64,000 nt of DNA from NCBI RefSeq assembly GCF_003024605.1, contig NZ_PYJQ01000005.1:434001-498000 (forward strand). Reading direction: 5' to 3'. Source of the DNA: Rhizobium sp. JAB6. Its GTDB lineage: Bacteria; Pseudomonadota; Alphaproteobacteria; Rhizobiales; Rhizobiaceae. Position numbers and translations under genes: made by a program. How positions within the stretch are numbered: the first letter of the stretch is position 1; every line of letters starts with the position of its first letter. A model generated the notes under the pieces. It searched no databases. It was not told the DNA's origin and saw nothing but the letters and a program-made list of their open reading frames with translations. Below, one piece after another: positions 46,599 through 54,930 of the stretch.

Positions 46599-47372
46599 TC
46601 AATCTGAAAACTGTTCCGCCAGAATCCTGTCCGACCATGATCTGTCCGGATCGGAGAGGATGCGGGCCGTTGTATCCTCGCTCTGGCGGATCTGAATGCC
46701 GAGAACCGATTTGACCTCGGTATTGTCGGCGGCGGCATTGACCGGGCGCTTCTCCGCTTCGAGCACGGTGATGTCGACCGTCACTTTGTTCGGAAGAAGC
46801 GCGCCGCGCCAGCGGCGGGGGCGGAAGGCGCTGACGGGCGTCATGGCGAGCAGCGGTGCTTCGAGCGGCAGGATCGGGCCGTGGGCGGAAAGATTGTAGG
46901 CGGTGGAACCTGCCGGCGTCGTCACCATCAGTCCGTCGCAGATCAGTTCCGGCAGGCGAACCAGCCCATCGATCTCCACCTTCAGCTTTGCCGTCTGATA
47001 GGACTGGCGAAACAGCGAGACTTCATTGATGGCAAGCGCGACGCAGGAACTGCCGTCGGCATTGCGGGTGGTCATCTGCAGGGGATGAAACGCGTTTTCG
47101 ACGGCTGCCTCGATGCGCTCGGACAGACCATCCGTGCGATAGTCGTTCATCAGGAAGCCGATGGAGCCGCGATTCATGCCGTAGACGCGCTTGCCGGTAT
47201 TCATCGTCTTGTGCAGCGTCTGCAGCATGAAACCGTCACCGCCGAGAGCCACGATGATATCCGCATCTTCCTGCGATGTCTGGCCGTAAAGGCCAATAAG
47301 CTCTTCCTGCGCCGCTTGAGCCTCTGGCGCGGTGGAGGCGAGAAAACAGACGGATTGAAGATTGCGCGACAT
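46599..47372 (-). CDS. nadK: NAD kinase
   Basis: Makes NADP from NAD and ATP. The 257-residue protein has the GGDG motif (ALGGDGFMLQTLH), GMNRGSIGFLMN and the second signature TPAGSTAYNLSAHGP. This is the short alphaproteobacterial form. ATG 47372. It ends against a terminator shared with prfB. A 13-base perfect palindrome lies 75 bases upstream of its start, next to tRNA-Thr. Confidence 0.95.
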   Translation of the reverse strand: MSRNLQSVCFLASTAPEAQAAQEELIGLYGQTSQEDADIIVALGGDGFMLQTLHKTMNTGKRVYGMNRGSIGFLMNDYRTDGLSERIEAAVENAFHPLQMTTRNADGSSCVALAINEVSLFRQSYQTAKLKVEIDGLVRLPELICDGLMVTTPAGSTAYNLSAHGPILPLEAPLLAMTPVSAFRPRRWRGALLPNKVTVDITVLEAEKRPVNAAADNTEVKSVLGIQIRQSEDTTARILSDPDRSWSDRILAEQFSD

Positions 47373-47446
47373 GCAATGTCCTTTGAATAGCGATTCTTCG
47401 TAATGTTATTCCCTTGCCGCGACAAGACGTTTCGCTCGGACTGGTG

Positions 47447-47485
47447 AATCGGTCGATCCCCAGCTTTGAAGCGGATCGACCGATT
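47447..47485. terminator. Large palindrome between nadK and tRNA-Thr (terminator-like)
   Basis: A perfect 13-base inverted repeat AATCGGTCGATCC / GGATCGACCGATT with a 13-base loop, followed by TTTTCCC on the plus strand. No plus-strand gene ends here, so the transcript it might terminate is unknown. It could also be a control site for nadK or tRNA-Thr. Confidence 0.55.
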
Positions 47486-47530
47486 TTCCCTTTACAGGAT
47501 TTCAAAATCTGGTACTTGGCATGCCGTTAC

Positions 47531-47606
<76 letters not shown>

Positions 47607-47737
47607 TTTTCCTGTATATCGTCGATCATTTCATCTCCGGTATGGAAAACCGGCGGCAGCGACATAATATGTCGTCATGCGCGCGTTCCAACTACGCGTA
47701 GCGGTCATCAATCCTATCTTCGTGTGTCTGGAACCAT

Positions 47738-48007
47738 ATGCCCAGCAATCCCAAGAAGCCTAAACTCGAACACTCCGAGCTTTCGGGTGAATTCACCGAT
47801 GATGGTGTGACCGTTCTGGTCGATATCTTTCGCCCGGCCGGCACCAATGCCGACTGGCGGATGGAGGTCATTACGCCGGAAGAGGATCTGATCGAATGGG
47901 AAGAGCCCTTCGCGACCGATCGCGAAGCATTCGACGAGTTCCTGGCGACGATTGCACGCGATGGCATCAGATCGTTCTTCGACGAAGCGGATCCTGCGAT
48001 ACACTGA
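47738..48007 (+). CDS. Hypothetical acidic protein
   Basis: An 89-residue soluble protein, acidic, beginning MPSNPKKPKLEHSELSGEF and containing VTVLVDIFRPAGTNADWRMEVI and FDEFLATIARDGIRSFF. There is no signal or membrane segment. ATG 47738 is preceded by a weak GGAA. The strand-rich core with a C-terminal helix is reminiscent of small conserved rhizobial proteins, but I do not recognise a named family. It is isolated between tRNA-Thr and the inhibitor gene. Confidence 0.65.
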   Translation: MPSNPKKPKLEHSELSGEFTDDGVTVLVDIFRPAGTNADWRMEVITPEEDLIEWEEPFATDREAFDEFLATIARDGIRSFFDEADPAIH

Positions 48008-48148
48008 TCACTCGTCGGCGCATGGACGGCGACAGACGCGCGGAAAGAGCAGCCTGTGGAAGGGCCCGCCTTCGTCATGAAGGCGGCCGGCAATATCAGA
48101 AATATAGTTATGCTTGCGATTTGCAGGTAGCGGTCAGGCTCTGCCGCC

Positions 48149-48838
48149 TTATTTGCGTACCAGCAGCAGGGGCTCGCCTTCCTCTTCTTCGGACTTCTGG
48201 AAGCTGCCATCGGGCTTCATGTCGAAGGATAGAGACGAGCCGTCATTGCCCAGCATGACGAGCCCGAACCCTTCTGTCGCCCAGAGGGAAAGCTTGAGGT
48301 CGCCGACTTCGCCGGCGCAGTTGCCGTTTGACGACATCTTGGCGGTGCCGTCCTGATCCTTGTCGGCGGTAAGCGTGATATCGCAGACGGGCTTGCCATC
48401 CGGTGTCTGGATGCGCCAGGCGCCGGCAAGGCTTTCGGTGGTCGGCACATGATCGACATCGCCGAGCGCCGGCAGCAGCCAGGTCCGGTCGCCGCCTTCG
48501 CTTTCCCACGGCGAGCCTTCCTCCTGCTGGAAGCGCATGAGGGACTTGCCCCCACTGTCCGCGATCGCCAACGCTCCATCATCGGTGAAATTCCAGATCT
48601 TGGCTGCGGCGAGCGCGGGCAGCGGCGTCGCACAGGCATCCGCCCCCGTAATCTCGTAGCCGCCCGACACCGTATTCGTCCCGAAAGTGAGGCGGCAGCC
48701 CTTGGCACCGCTTTCCGGCGCAACCAGCCAGACGCCGGCCTGCGCCTGGATCATTTCGTCATCGGCGGAATGCGCCGGCTGGACCGCTGTCAGAGCAAGA
48801 GCGGCGGCAACCGCCGCGGGACCAAGAAGACGGATCAA
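48149..48838 (-). CDS. AprI/Inh-like protease inhibitor, exported
   Basis: A 229-residue protein with a signal peptide (LIRLLGPAAVAAALALTAVQPAHSADD) from a TTG start at 48838, which has GGAGAA upstream at good spacing. Two beta-barrel-like repeats follow, each with an AGVWLVA/LAGAWRI opening, a Cys-Arg-Leu type strand and a W-containing closing, as in the Inh metalloprotease-inhibitor family. No protease gene is nearby. It follows rlmB by 40 bases and is probably co-transcribed. An alternative upstream ATG gives a non-signal N-terminus. Confidence 0.7.
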   Translation of the reverse strand: MIRLLGPAAVAAALALTAVQPAHSADDEMIQAQAGVWLVAPESGAKGCRLTFGTNTVSGGYEITGADACATPLPALAAAKIWNFTDDGALAIADSGGKSLMRFQQEEGSPWESEGGDRTWLLPALGDVDHVPTTESLAGAWRIQTPDGKPVCDITLTADKDQDGTAKMSSNGNCAGEVGDLKLSLWATEGFGLVMLGNDGSSLSFDMKPDGSFQKSEEEEGEPLLLVRK

Positions 48839-48878
48839 GGCAAATTCTCCGAACGTGCTGCGGCCGCCAAGGGCGCCA

Positions 48879-49787
48879 CTATGATTTGAGATAGGACCGC
48901 GTCGCATATAGCGCGATCGCGGCTGCGTTCGAGACATTCAACGACTTGATGGCGCCGGGCATATCGAGCCGAGCGAGCGCATTCACCGTTTCCCGCGTCT
49001 TCTGGCGCAGGCCCTTGCCCTCGGAGCCGAGCACGAGCGCGATCTTGTCGCCGCTGAAGGTTCCTTCCAGCGGAGCCGGACCTTCCGAATCAAGCCCGAT
49101 CGTCGTGAAGCCGAGACGGTGCAGTTCTTCGAGCGCATCGGCGAGATTGGTGATCTGTATATAAGGTATGAGCTCGAGCGCGCCCGAGGCCGACTTTGCC
49201 ATCACGCCCGATTCGGTCGGGCTGTGGCGCTGCGTGGTGATGACGGCACCCGCATCGAAAGCGACGGCCGAGCGCATGATGGCGCCGACATTGTGCGGAT
49301 CCGTCACCTGATCGAGAACGAGGAGCAACGGGCTGTCCTTCAACGCCTCGAGGCGGCGCACGGGCAGGGGACGCGTTTCCAGCATGACGCCCTGGTGAAT
49401 CGCTTCTGGGCCAAGCACCTTGTCGATATCCTGCGGCGAGACGATCTCGACCGGGATGCCGAGTTGATCGGCCGGACCGATTTCCAGCCGCACCAGCGCA
49501 TTCTGCGTCGCGGACAGCTTGACGTTCTTGCGCTGCGGATTGCTCAGCGCCGCGCGAACCGTATGGAGCCCATAGAGAAAGACCTGATCGGGCGCGAGTG
49601 CCGGCGGCTTCCAATCGTCCGCGCCGGCCTTCTTGCGCTTCTGCGGCGTCGGCGTAGGTATCTCGCCACGCTCGCGCTTGGCATCGCGATGCGCGCGGCG
49701 CAGCGTTGCATAATGGGTGTCCTTGGCCGAGCGGTCGCCGGCGGTGTGGTCTTGGCCCTGGCGGCCCGGTGATTTGTCTTTGCTCAT
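48879..49787 (-). CDS. rlmB: 23S rRNA (guanosine-2'-O-)-methyltransferase RlmB
   Basis: SpoU/TrmH-family methyltransferase of 302 residues. A long basic N-terminal extension (about 60 residues) precedes the substrate-binding domain (FLYGLHTVRAALSN) and the knotted catalytic domain with NVGAIMRSA, LVLGSEGKGLR and SLNVSNAAAIALY. Probable target: 2'-O-methyl-G in 23S rRNA. The inhibitor-like gene follows downstream. It is divergent from the tRNA-Tyr promoter. Confidence 0.93.
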   Translation of the reverse strand: MSKDKSPGRQGQDHTAGDRSAKDTHYATLRRAHRDAKRERGEIPTPTPQKRKKAGADDWKPPALAPDQVFLYGLHTVRAALSNPQRKNVKLSATQNALVRLEIGPADQLGIPVEIVSPQDIDKVLGPEAIHQGVMLETRPLPVRRLEALKDSPLLLVLDQVTDPHNVGAIMRSAVAFDAGAVITTQRHSPTESGVMAKSASGALELIPYIQITNLADALEELHRLGFTTIGLDSEGPAPLEGTFSGDKIALVLGSEGKGLRQKTRETVNALARLDMPGAIKSLNVSNAAAIALYATRSYLKS

Positions 49788-49889
49788 GGGGCTTTATAAC
49801 CAGCGCCTTCCCGAGCGCCTAGTCCTCTTTCGGTGCCGGGCTTTTCCCACAGACTGAAATTTTTTCGTCATTTTTGGCAATTCCTTGTG

Positions 49890-49918
49890 TTGACAGACGG
49901 AAATCGTCCGGTCATATA
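49890..49918 (+). promoter_or_regulatory. Promoter of the tRNA-Tyr/tRNA-Gly unit
   Basis: TTGACA (49890-49895), a 17-base spacer and CATATA (49913-49918), 69 bases upstream of tRNA-Tyr. Near-consensus for the alphaproteobacterial housekeeping sigma factor. Confidence 0.75.
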
Positions 49919-49986
49919 CGCGGCGCAGATCACGGCGGCGACGCCACGGTCTGACAAGCTTGGTCGCAAGATCCAGTCGGAAAACT

Positions 49987-50071
49987 GGAGGGATGCCCGA
50001 GTGGTTAAAGGGGACGGACTGTAAATCCGTTGGCTCAGCCTACGTTGGTTCAAATCCAACTCCCTCCACCA
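49987..50071 (+). tRNA. tRNA-Tyr (GTA anticodon)
   Basis: An 85-base class II tRNA. The acceptor is GGAGGGA with TCCCTCC and encoded CCA, the anticodon arm ACGGACTGTAAATCCGT has anticodon GTA, there is a long variable arm, and the T-arm is GTTGGTTCAAATCCAAC. Confidence 0.97.
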
Positions 50072-50096
50072 TTCCGTGCCGGATCTTGACCATCCC

Positions 50097-50170
50097 GCGG
50101 GTATAGCTCAATGGTAGAGCAGCAGCCTTCCAAGCTGAATACGCGGGTTCGATTCCCGCTACCCGCTCCA
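50097..50170 (+). tRNA. tRNA-Gly (TCC anticodon)
   Basis: A 74-base cloverleaf. The acceptor GCGGGTA pairs with TACCCGC, the anticodon loop CTTCCAA has anticodon TCC, the T-arm is GCGGGTTCGATTCCCGC, and CCA is encoded. It sits 25 bases after tRNA-Tyr, the conserved Tyr-Gly-tuf order. Confidence 0.97.
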
Positions 50171-50400
50171 GCTATTTCAGTCATTTAGCTATATCCCATA
50201 TCACTATGCGGCCAATTGCCTTTGGCAAGGGCCATCCAAGATGCTCTTCCCGAGGGCTACTCTCTCTTCCTCTTGAATTGTTCTTTGAGGGCTTTTAAAT
50301 ATCGGGAGACGGATAAAGAGCCTCGGGCCGAGGTTTTCCGTCCACCCCGAACTTCTCAAGCCGAGTTCGTGTCGGGCCTTCAATTCAAAGGAGGCCTATT

Positions 50401-50606
50401 GTGCCAAACAAAATGTTCGCCATCAGACCTGTCAAAGGTGCAAGATTGAATTGCACGCGGCGGAGGTCGGAAATCAATCGATCGTATTTTGTCCTTCATG
50501 CAAAGCGACCGGTCCCCTTGATGGCGCTGGCCTGATTGACGATCCACTACCAGATTGGGCGGTGACAAATTTGCTTGCACAGTCCTTTGTTCATCGCGAA
50601 CGCTAG
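50401..50606 (+). pseudogene. Remnant of a small zinc-ribbon protein (frameshifted)
   Basis: A perfect AAGGAGG lies six bases before a GTG at 50401, but that frame stops after about 45 codons without a recognisable domain. An overlapping frame that ends at TAG 50604 encodes a Cys-rich segment, CQRCKIELHAAE...VFCPSCKATG, with a C-x2-C...C-x2-C zinc-ribbon pattern. It has no start codon of its own. One frameshift near the GTG would join them. It may be a broken gene; low certainty. Confidence 0.4.
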
Positions 50607-50846
50607 GTTTTGTCGTTATTTGACCTCGGCAACGATCTCCAGGTCGAGGTCAATGACGTTAATCCGCGGCTTGACCTTTCCGCATAGCTGTACCTGCAGA
50701 ATTCGGCAATCTACCCTCCAGGCGTCTCCGACTTGTTGACCTTATTAGGTGGTGCGACTCCCATCTTTGCATAGTTGACATGAAGGGTTGCTTATATCAG
50801 CGCGAGCTATAGATACTGCTCAAGCAACCGAAACGGGAGAGCGCAA

Positions 50847-51278
50847 ATGGGTATCTTCGACAAGATCAAGGGTGCAATCTGGGGAGAGGCAAAGGCTGCG
50901 GGAGCCGCTCCGGCGCCATCGCAAACTACGGCGGCAACTGCCAATCCGGCGCCTGCGCCAACGCCGGCTCCTTCAGCGACTACGGCAGCAACCTCGCCTG
51001 CAACCAGCGCGCCGTCCGCGCCAGTGGATATCGCCTCGATCCTCGATGCAGCGGTCAAGAAGAGCGGCCAGAAGCTGGATTGGAAGCATTCGATCGTCGA
51101 TCTCATGAAGGCGCTCGGCATGGATGCAAGCCTTTCCGAGCGCGAGGAGCTGGCGCAGGAGCTCGGCTATACCGGCGATACGGGCGATTCCGCCAAGATG
51201 AACACGTTCCTCCACAAGGCTCTTCTGAAGAAGCTTGCGGACAATGGCAGCAAGGTGCCGGCCGATCTTCTCGATTGA
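50847..51278 (+). CDS. DUF3597 domain protein
   Basis: A 143-residue protein starting MGIFDKIKGAIWGEAKAAG, with an Ala/Pro/Thr-rich linker (about residues 20-62) and a C-terminal DUF3597 domain (VDIASILDAAVKKSGQKLDW, SIVDLMKALGMDASLSERE, YTGDTGDSAKMNTFLHKALL). DUF3597 is LysM-adjacent in other proteins, but here it is alone. The function is unknown. ATG 50847 follows GGGAG. Confidence 0.88.
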   Translation: MGIFDKIKGAIWGEAKAAGAAPAPSQTTAATANPAPAPTPAPSATTAATSPATSAPSAPVDIASILDAAVKKSGQKLDWKHSIVDLMKALGMDASLSEREELAQELGYTGDTGDSAKMNTFLHKALLKKLADNGSKVPADLLD

Positions 51279-51673
51279 TTGTCTTTTGTCCCGGCGGTCG
51301 GCAATGCGCCCGCCGCCGGATGGCATGCCAATCAGGCGACGAGCCATGATTGCGTCCGGTAGTTGCGCGCTCCCGCCGATGGGCGAGGGCGCCTTTTGTT
51401 TGCAGCGCCAGATGCCCGGCGGCGCCTCTGGAATTCCTCTTGGCGCTCCTATCTAAGCGCCTGAACCGGCAAATGCTTTTACATCTTGCCGGATCGGCCG
51501 GCAAAGCTTGTGCGGCGAAGGAATGCCGAAGGCTGCGGACCGCGCGCCGTCGGCCGGGCTTTGCCGGAAATAGCGCCTGCAATTAAGTCTTGCGCAAATG
51601 CGATGAAAGCCTTAAACGGCGGCACTAAACCGGTTCGCCGGGGCCACTCATTACGTTCACAGGAAGCATTCAA
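51279..51673. other. Intergenic region before tuf
   Basis: About 395 bases with no convincing gene. It contains a palindrome TTGCCGG/CCGGCAA at 51485-51503 and other GC-rich inverted stretches. The tuf promoter and leader presumably lie here; no clear consensus pair was found. Confidence 0.4.
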
Positions 51674-52849
51674 ATGGCAAAGAGTAAGTTTGAGCGCAAT
51701 AAGCCGCACGTTAACATCGGTACGATCGGTCACGTTGACCACGGCAAGACGTCCTTGACGGCAGCGATCACGAAGTACTTCGGCGAGTTCAAGGCGTATG
51801 ACCAAATCGACGCGGCTCCGGAAGAGAAGGCCCGTGGCATCACGATCTCGACGGCCCACGTTGAATACGAGACGCCGAACCGTCACTATGCGCACGTTGA
51901 CTGCCCCGGCCACGCCGACTACGTGAAGAACATGATCACGGGTGCCGCTCAGATGGACGGCGCGATCCTGGTTTGCTCCGCCGCCGACGGCCCGATGCCG
52001 CAGACGCGCGAGCACATTCTGCTCGCCCGCCAGGTTGGCGTTCCGGCGATCGTCGTATTCCTGAACAAGGTCGACCAGGTTGACGACGCCGAGCTTCTGG
52101 AACTCGTCGAGCTCGAAGTTCGCGAACTTCTGTCGTCCTACGACTTCCCGGGCGACGACATCCCGGTCGTCAAGGGTTCGGCGCTGGCTGCGCTTGAAGA
52201 TTCGGACAAGAAGATCGGCGAAGATGCGATCCGCGAGCTGATGGCTCAGGTTGACGCCTATATCCCGACGCCCGAGCGTCCGATCGACCAGCCGTTCCTG
52301 ATGCCGATCGAAGACGTGTTCTCGATCTCCGGCCGTGGTACGGTTGTGACGGGCCGCGTCGAGCGTGGCGTGATCAAGGTTGGTGAAGAAGTCGAGATCG
52401 TCGGCATTCGTCCGACGTCGAAGACGACGGTGACCGGCGTTGAAATGTTCCGCAAGCTGCTCGACCAGGGCCAGGCCGGCGACAACATTGGCGCGCTGAT
52501 CCGCGGTGTGAACCGTGACGGCGTCGAGCGTGGTCAGATCCTGTGCAAGCCGGGTTCTGTGAAGCCGCACAAGAAGTTCAAGGCCGAAGCCTACATCCTG
52601 ACGAAGGAAGAAGGCGGCCGTCATACGCCGTTCTTCACGAACTACCGTCCGCAGTTCTACTTCCGTACGACGGACGTGACGGGCATCGTGACGCTTCCGG
52701 AAGGCACGGAAATGGTTATGCCTGGCGACAACGTGACGGTTGACGTCGAGCTGATCGTTCCGATCGCGATGGAAGAAAAGCTTCGCTTCGCCATCCGCGA
52801 AGGCGGCCGCACCGTCGGCGCTGGCATCGTGGCATCGATCGTCGAGTAA
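51674..52849 (+). CDS. tuf: Elongation factor Tu
   Basis: GTPase of 391 residues that carries aminoacyl-tRNA to the ribosome. The P-loop [33 protein letters not shown] and the late RTTDVTG block are intact. It lies on the plus strand after tRNA-Tyr and tRNA-Gly with DUF3597 between, a rhizobial arrangement. A strong terminator follows. Rhizobia usually have two tuf copies; only one is in view. Confidence 0.98.
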   Translation: MAKSKFERNKPHVNIGTIGHVDHGKTSLTAAITKYFGEFKAYDQIDAAPEEKARGITISTAHVEYETPNRHYAHVDCPGHADYVKNMITGAAQMDGAILVCSAADGPMPQTREHILLARQVGVPAIVVFLNKVDQVDDAELLELVELEVRELLSSYDFPGDDIPVVKGSALAALEDSDKKIGEDAIRELMAQVDAYIPTPERPIDQPFLMPIEDVFSISGRGTVVTGRVERGVIKVGEEVEIVGIRPTSKTTVTGVEMFRKLLDQGQAGDNIGALIRGVNRDGVERGQILCKPGSVKPHKKFKAEAYILTKEEGGRHTPFFTNYRPQFYFRTTDVTGIVTLPEGTEMVMPGDNVTVDVELIVPIAMEEKLRFAIREGGRTVGAGIVASIVE

Positions 52850-52871
52850 TCTTCGGATTATTCTTTTACTA

Positions 52872-52904
52872 GAAGGGCCTCGCTGGAAACAGCGGGGCCT
52901 TTTC
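52872..52904 (+). terminator. Intrinsic terminator of tuf
   Basis: AAGGGCCTCGCTG and CAGCGGGGCCTTTT pair around GAAA, 20 bases past the stop. Confidence 0.9.
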
Positions 52905-53029
52905 GCATTGGGCAAGTCAGCGCCTCGATTCTGCTATCTCGCTGGAAGAACCTCCGCTCACCAAGCCGTGTCTTGCGAAACAGATACAAGGGCCTATGTA
53001 TCGCTCGATTTTCCAAGGAGGAGATTTTC

Positions 53030-53923
53030 ATGAAGAAACGTATTTTGTTTACCGGCGGAAGCGGCAAGGCGGGGCGTCATACGGTTCCGTGGCTGGTCGA
53101 TGCCGGCTATGAGGTCCACAATGTCGATCTCGTGCCGCTGAACAGTCCTGGCGTCACCAACCTGCAGGCCGATGTCACCGATGCGGGACAGGTTTATAAT
53201 GTCCTGACGATGCATCGCGACTTTCCCGATCTCGATCAGGGCAAGGGCGTGCAGCCTTTCGACGCCGTCGTGCATTTCGCAGCCATCCCGCGCATCCTGA
53301 TCAAGCCGGACAACGAGACATTCCGCATCAACACGATGAGCACCTACAATGTCATCGAGGCGGCGGCGAAGCTCGGTGTGAAGAAGATCATCATCGCCTC
53401 CAGCGAGACGACCTATGGCGTCTGCTTCGCCGAAGGCCATCGCGACTTCCATCAGTTCCCGCTGGAGGAGGACTATGATGTCAATCCGATGGATTCCTAT
53501 GGCCTGTCCAAGGTCGTAAACGAGAAGACGGCTCGGGCTTTCGCCGAGCGTTTCGGCATCGACATCTATGCGCTGCGTATCGGTAACGTCATCGAGCCGC
53601 ATGAATATCAGCGTTTCCCGGAGTTTTTCGCCAATAGCGAAATCCGCAAACGCATTGCCTGGAGCTATATCGACGCCCGCGATCTCGGCCAGATCGTTCA
53701 TCTCTGCATCGAGAAGAACGGCCTCGGCTTTCAGGTCTTCAATGCCGCCAACGACACGGTATCGGCCAATACGCCATCGCGAGAGCTGGCCGCCAAGCAC
53801 TTTCCGAATGTCCCCTTCACGCGCGAGATCGGCGAATATGAGGGCTTGCTGTCCAACCGCAAGATCCGCGAGGTCCTGGGCTTCAAGGAGGAACACGACT
53901 GGCGGAAATACGTGAAGGTCTGA
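53030..53923 (+). CDS. NAD-dependent epimerase/dehydratase (extended SDR)
   Basis: A 297-residue extended short-chain dehydrogenase. The NAD-binding TGGSGKAGRHTVPWL, the VVHFAAIPRI region and the catalytic YxxxK (YGLSK, with Ser in the preceding SSETTYG) are intact. Similarity in shape to sugar-nucleotide epimerases or uronate dehydrogenases; the substrate is unknown. ATG 53030 has AAGGAGGAG upstream. It may act with the glycosyltransferase-type genes downstream, but a gap of about 320 bases separates them. Confidence 0.85.
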   Translation: MKKRILFTGGSGKAGRHTVPWLVDAGYEVHNVDLVPLNSPGVTNLQADVTDAGQVYNVLTMHRDFPDLDQGKGVQPFDAVVHFAAIPRILIKPDNETFRINTMSTYNVIEAAAKLGVKKIIIASSETTYGVCFAEGHRDFHQFPLEEDYDVNPMDSYGLSKVVNEKTARAFAERFGIDIYALRIGNVIEPHEYQRFPEFFANSEIRKRIAWSYIDARDLGQIVHLCIEKNGLGFQVFNAANDTVSANTPSRELAAKHFPNVPFTREIGEYEGLLSNRKIREVLGFKEEHDWRKYVKV

Positions 53924-54243
53924 GGCGCAAAGCCTGAGAATCCCCCGGGGGCTGCATTTTGGGGGTGTCCGGGGGAGGGGAGCGGCGAAATCTCTCCATT
54001 TGTTACGCAGCATAACCAAAAATGCTTCCGCAAACACTCGACAAATATCCTGGTTTCTTTAAGTAGGTTCAGGTTCGCGGCATCTCCTGTAGATTGCAGC
54101 GCGTCGTGCGGCGTATTCGGCACATGGTTGAACCGTCATTCCGCGGCCGAAAGGCTTCATGCGATGAAATGAGCCTTGCTTGTCTCACGGCGAAGGATAA
54201 TTTGCCGGCTGATTCAGAACAGACCAGCCGTTTCGGAGGTATC
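53924..54243. other. Intergenic region with G-rich tract
   Basis: About 320 bases without a gene. A CCCCCGGGGG palindrome starts a run of four G-tracts (53942-53980) with loops of 9, 5 and 1 base, which fits a G-quadruplex motif on the plus strand. The rest of the gap presumably holds the promoter of the genes at 54244. Confidence 0.5.
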
Positions 54244-54930
54244 ATGAAGGATAATGTTGCACGCATTTTCGTCGGGTTCGATTCCAAGGAGGTCGTGGCC
54301 TATCACGTCCTGACCCAGAGCATCATCGAGCGCTCGTCTATTCCGGTGGTGTTCTCGCCGATCGTGCTCAACAATCTCGAGGGCATCTTCACGCGCGAGC
54401 GCAACCCGCTGCAGTCGACCGAATTTTCCTTCTCGCGCTTCCTCGTGCCTTACCTCAGCGATTACCAGGGCTGGAGCATCTTCATGGATTGCGACATGCT
54501 CGCCCGCGCCGATATCGCGGAGCTTTGGGCGTTGCGTGACGATCGCTACGCCGCCATGTGCGTCAAGCACGACTACCAGCCAAAGATCGAGACCAAGTTC
54601 CTCGGTCAGACGCAGACCAAATACGAGAAGAAGAACTGGTCGAGCATGATCCTGTTCAACAACGCCAAATGCACGGCGTTGACGAAGGATTTCGTCAATA
54701 CGGCGACTGGTCTTCAGCTGCATCAGTTCAAGTGGCTGGAGAATGACGATCAGATTGGCGAGGTGCCGGTGGTCTGGAACTATCTAGTAAACGAATATGA
54801 TTATCGCGAAGATGCCAAGCTGGTGCACTTCACCGATGGCGGCCCGTATTTCGACGAATATCGCAACGACGATTACGCCGAAGAATGGTTCGCCATGCGC
54901 GATCGGATGCTGCACGTCCAACAGAAATGA
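54244..54930 (+). CDS. Glycosyltransferase-like protein (GT8-type look)
   Basis: A 228-residue protein opening KDNVARIFVGFDSKEVVAYH with a metal/donor-like DxD motif in SIFMDCDMLARADI, followed by WSSMILFNNAKC and the closing LVHFTDGGPYFDEY. This is the layout of nucleotide-sugar transferases of the GT8/A fold. The ATG at 54244 has GGAGG upstream. Its stop overlaps the next gene's start by four bases (ATGA), so the two work together. The acceptor is unknown. Confidence 0.7.
   Translation: MKDNVARIFVGFDSKEVVAYHVLTQSIIERSSIPVVFSPIVLNNLEGIFTRERNPLQSTEFSFSRFLVPYLSDYQGWSIFMDCDMLARADIAELWALRDDRYAAMCVKHDYQPKIETKFLGQTQTKYEKKNWSSMILFNNAKCTALTKDFVNTATGLQLHQFKWLENDDQIGEVPVVWNYLVNEYDYREDAKLVHFTDGGPYFDEYRNDDYAEEWFAMRDRMLHVQQK

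Noticed and set aside
50216..50449. A 77-codon ORF after tRNA-Gly
   Set aside because: No domain, and a different frame from both the SD-led GTG and the Cys-rich segment; chance ORF.
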